Below are positions 43,176-43,195 of a DNA stretch of 43,195 nt, piece by piece. Position 1 is the first letter of the stretch; each line of letters opens with the position of its first letter. A program made the translations under genes and the position numbers. The notes beneath the pieces are model-generated. The model worked only from the letters and a program-made list of their open reading frames with translations. It did not search any database and was not told the origin of the DNA. Location: positions 179,416 through 222,610 of the forward strand of contig NW_019774358.1 in the NCBI RefSeq assembly GCF_001039355.2. Reading direction: 5' to 3'. The stretch is from Lingula anatina. Its lineage: Eukaryota > Brachiopoda > Lingulata > Lingulida > Lingulidae.

Positions 43176-43195
43176 AAAAAAAAAAAAAAAAAAAA

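Overview
This is a window of animal nuclear DNA. It is AT-rich and microsatellite-rich, has GT-AG introns, a handful of N bases, and is packed with metazoan-type mobile elements. The mix (DIRS, BEL/Pao, Tc1/mariner, foldback elements, expanded glycosyltransferases) suits a marine invertebrate such as a mollusc, annelid, brachiopod or lancelet. The sequence alone does not settle which, and I found no rRNA, mitochondrial or Hox-type marker.

Layout: (1) 1-444, minus strand: the 5' end of a gene for a secreted protein. A signal peptide and a charged, dibasic-rich linker lead into near-identical 15-residue repeats that run off the left edge. (2) 1.67-3.2 kb: a repeat with inverted ends built on a GGGGTCA...TGACCCC palindrome, then a non-LTR reverse-transcriptase fossil. 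(3) 3730-8885, minus: a structurally complete DIRS-type tyrosine-recombinase retrotransposon with inverted terminal repeats, a 3' extension and an internal complementary region that spells out the circle junction; its RT reading frame is broken. (4) 9346-11392, minus: a two-exon SLC35G-like EamA/DMT transporter with a large hydrophilic insertion. (5) 12.4-19.0 kb: a BEL/Pao LTR plus gag piece, a dead Tc1 transposase, and a second, longer but broken BEL/Pao copy. (6) 19-25 kb: mostly repeats and microsatellites, with one orphan exon-like stretch and a degraded copy of the 3' end of the next gene. (7) 25492-28590: a dead Tc1 element carrying a 1430-bp nested insertion. (8) 28751-31425, minus: an apparently intronless reading frame of about 890 codons that joins a GT32-like region, a polysaccharide-pyruvyl-transferase-like region and a second A4GALT/GT32-type glycosyltransferase. 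It has one in-frame stop and three homopolymer frameshifts. (9) 31.5-36.6 kb: a Ty3/gypsy integrase remnant, a putative first exon of an unknown gene, a foldback MITE and other repeats. (10) 38368-42049, minus: a three-exon GT92-family glycosyltransferase whose exons join into a 489-residue type II membrane protein. (11) 42.1-43.2 kb: microsatellites and a second copy of the repeat at 19.0-19.3 kb.

The host genes are the secreted repeat protein, the SLC35G-like transporter, the GT32/pyruvyltransferase fusion and the GT92 enzyme, plus possibly the exon at 34.35 kb. The transporter and the two glycosyltransferase genes would all act in the secretory pathway or its membranes, but nothing here shows that they work together. 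The most unusual items are the repeat secretory gene, found only by reading the minus strand through the tandem repeat, and the GT32-pyruvyltransferase-GT32 architecture.
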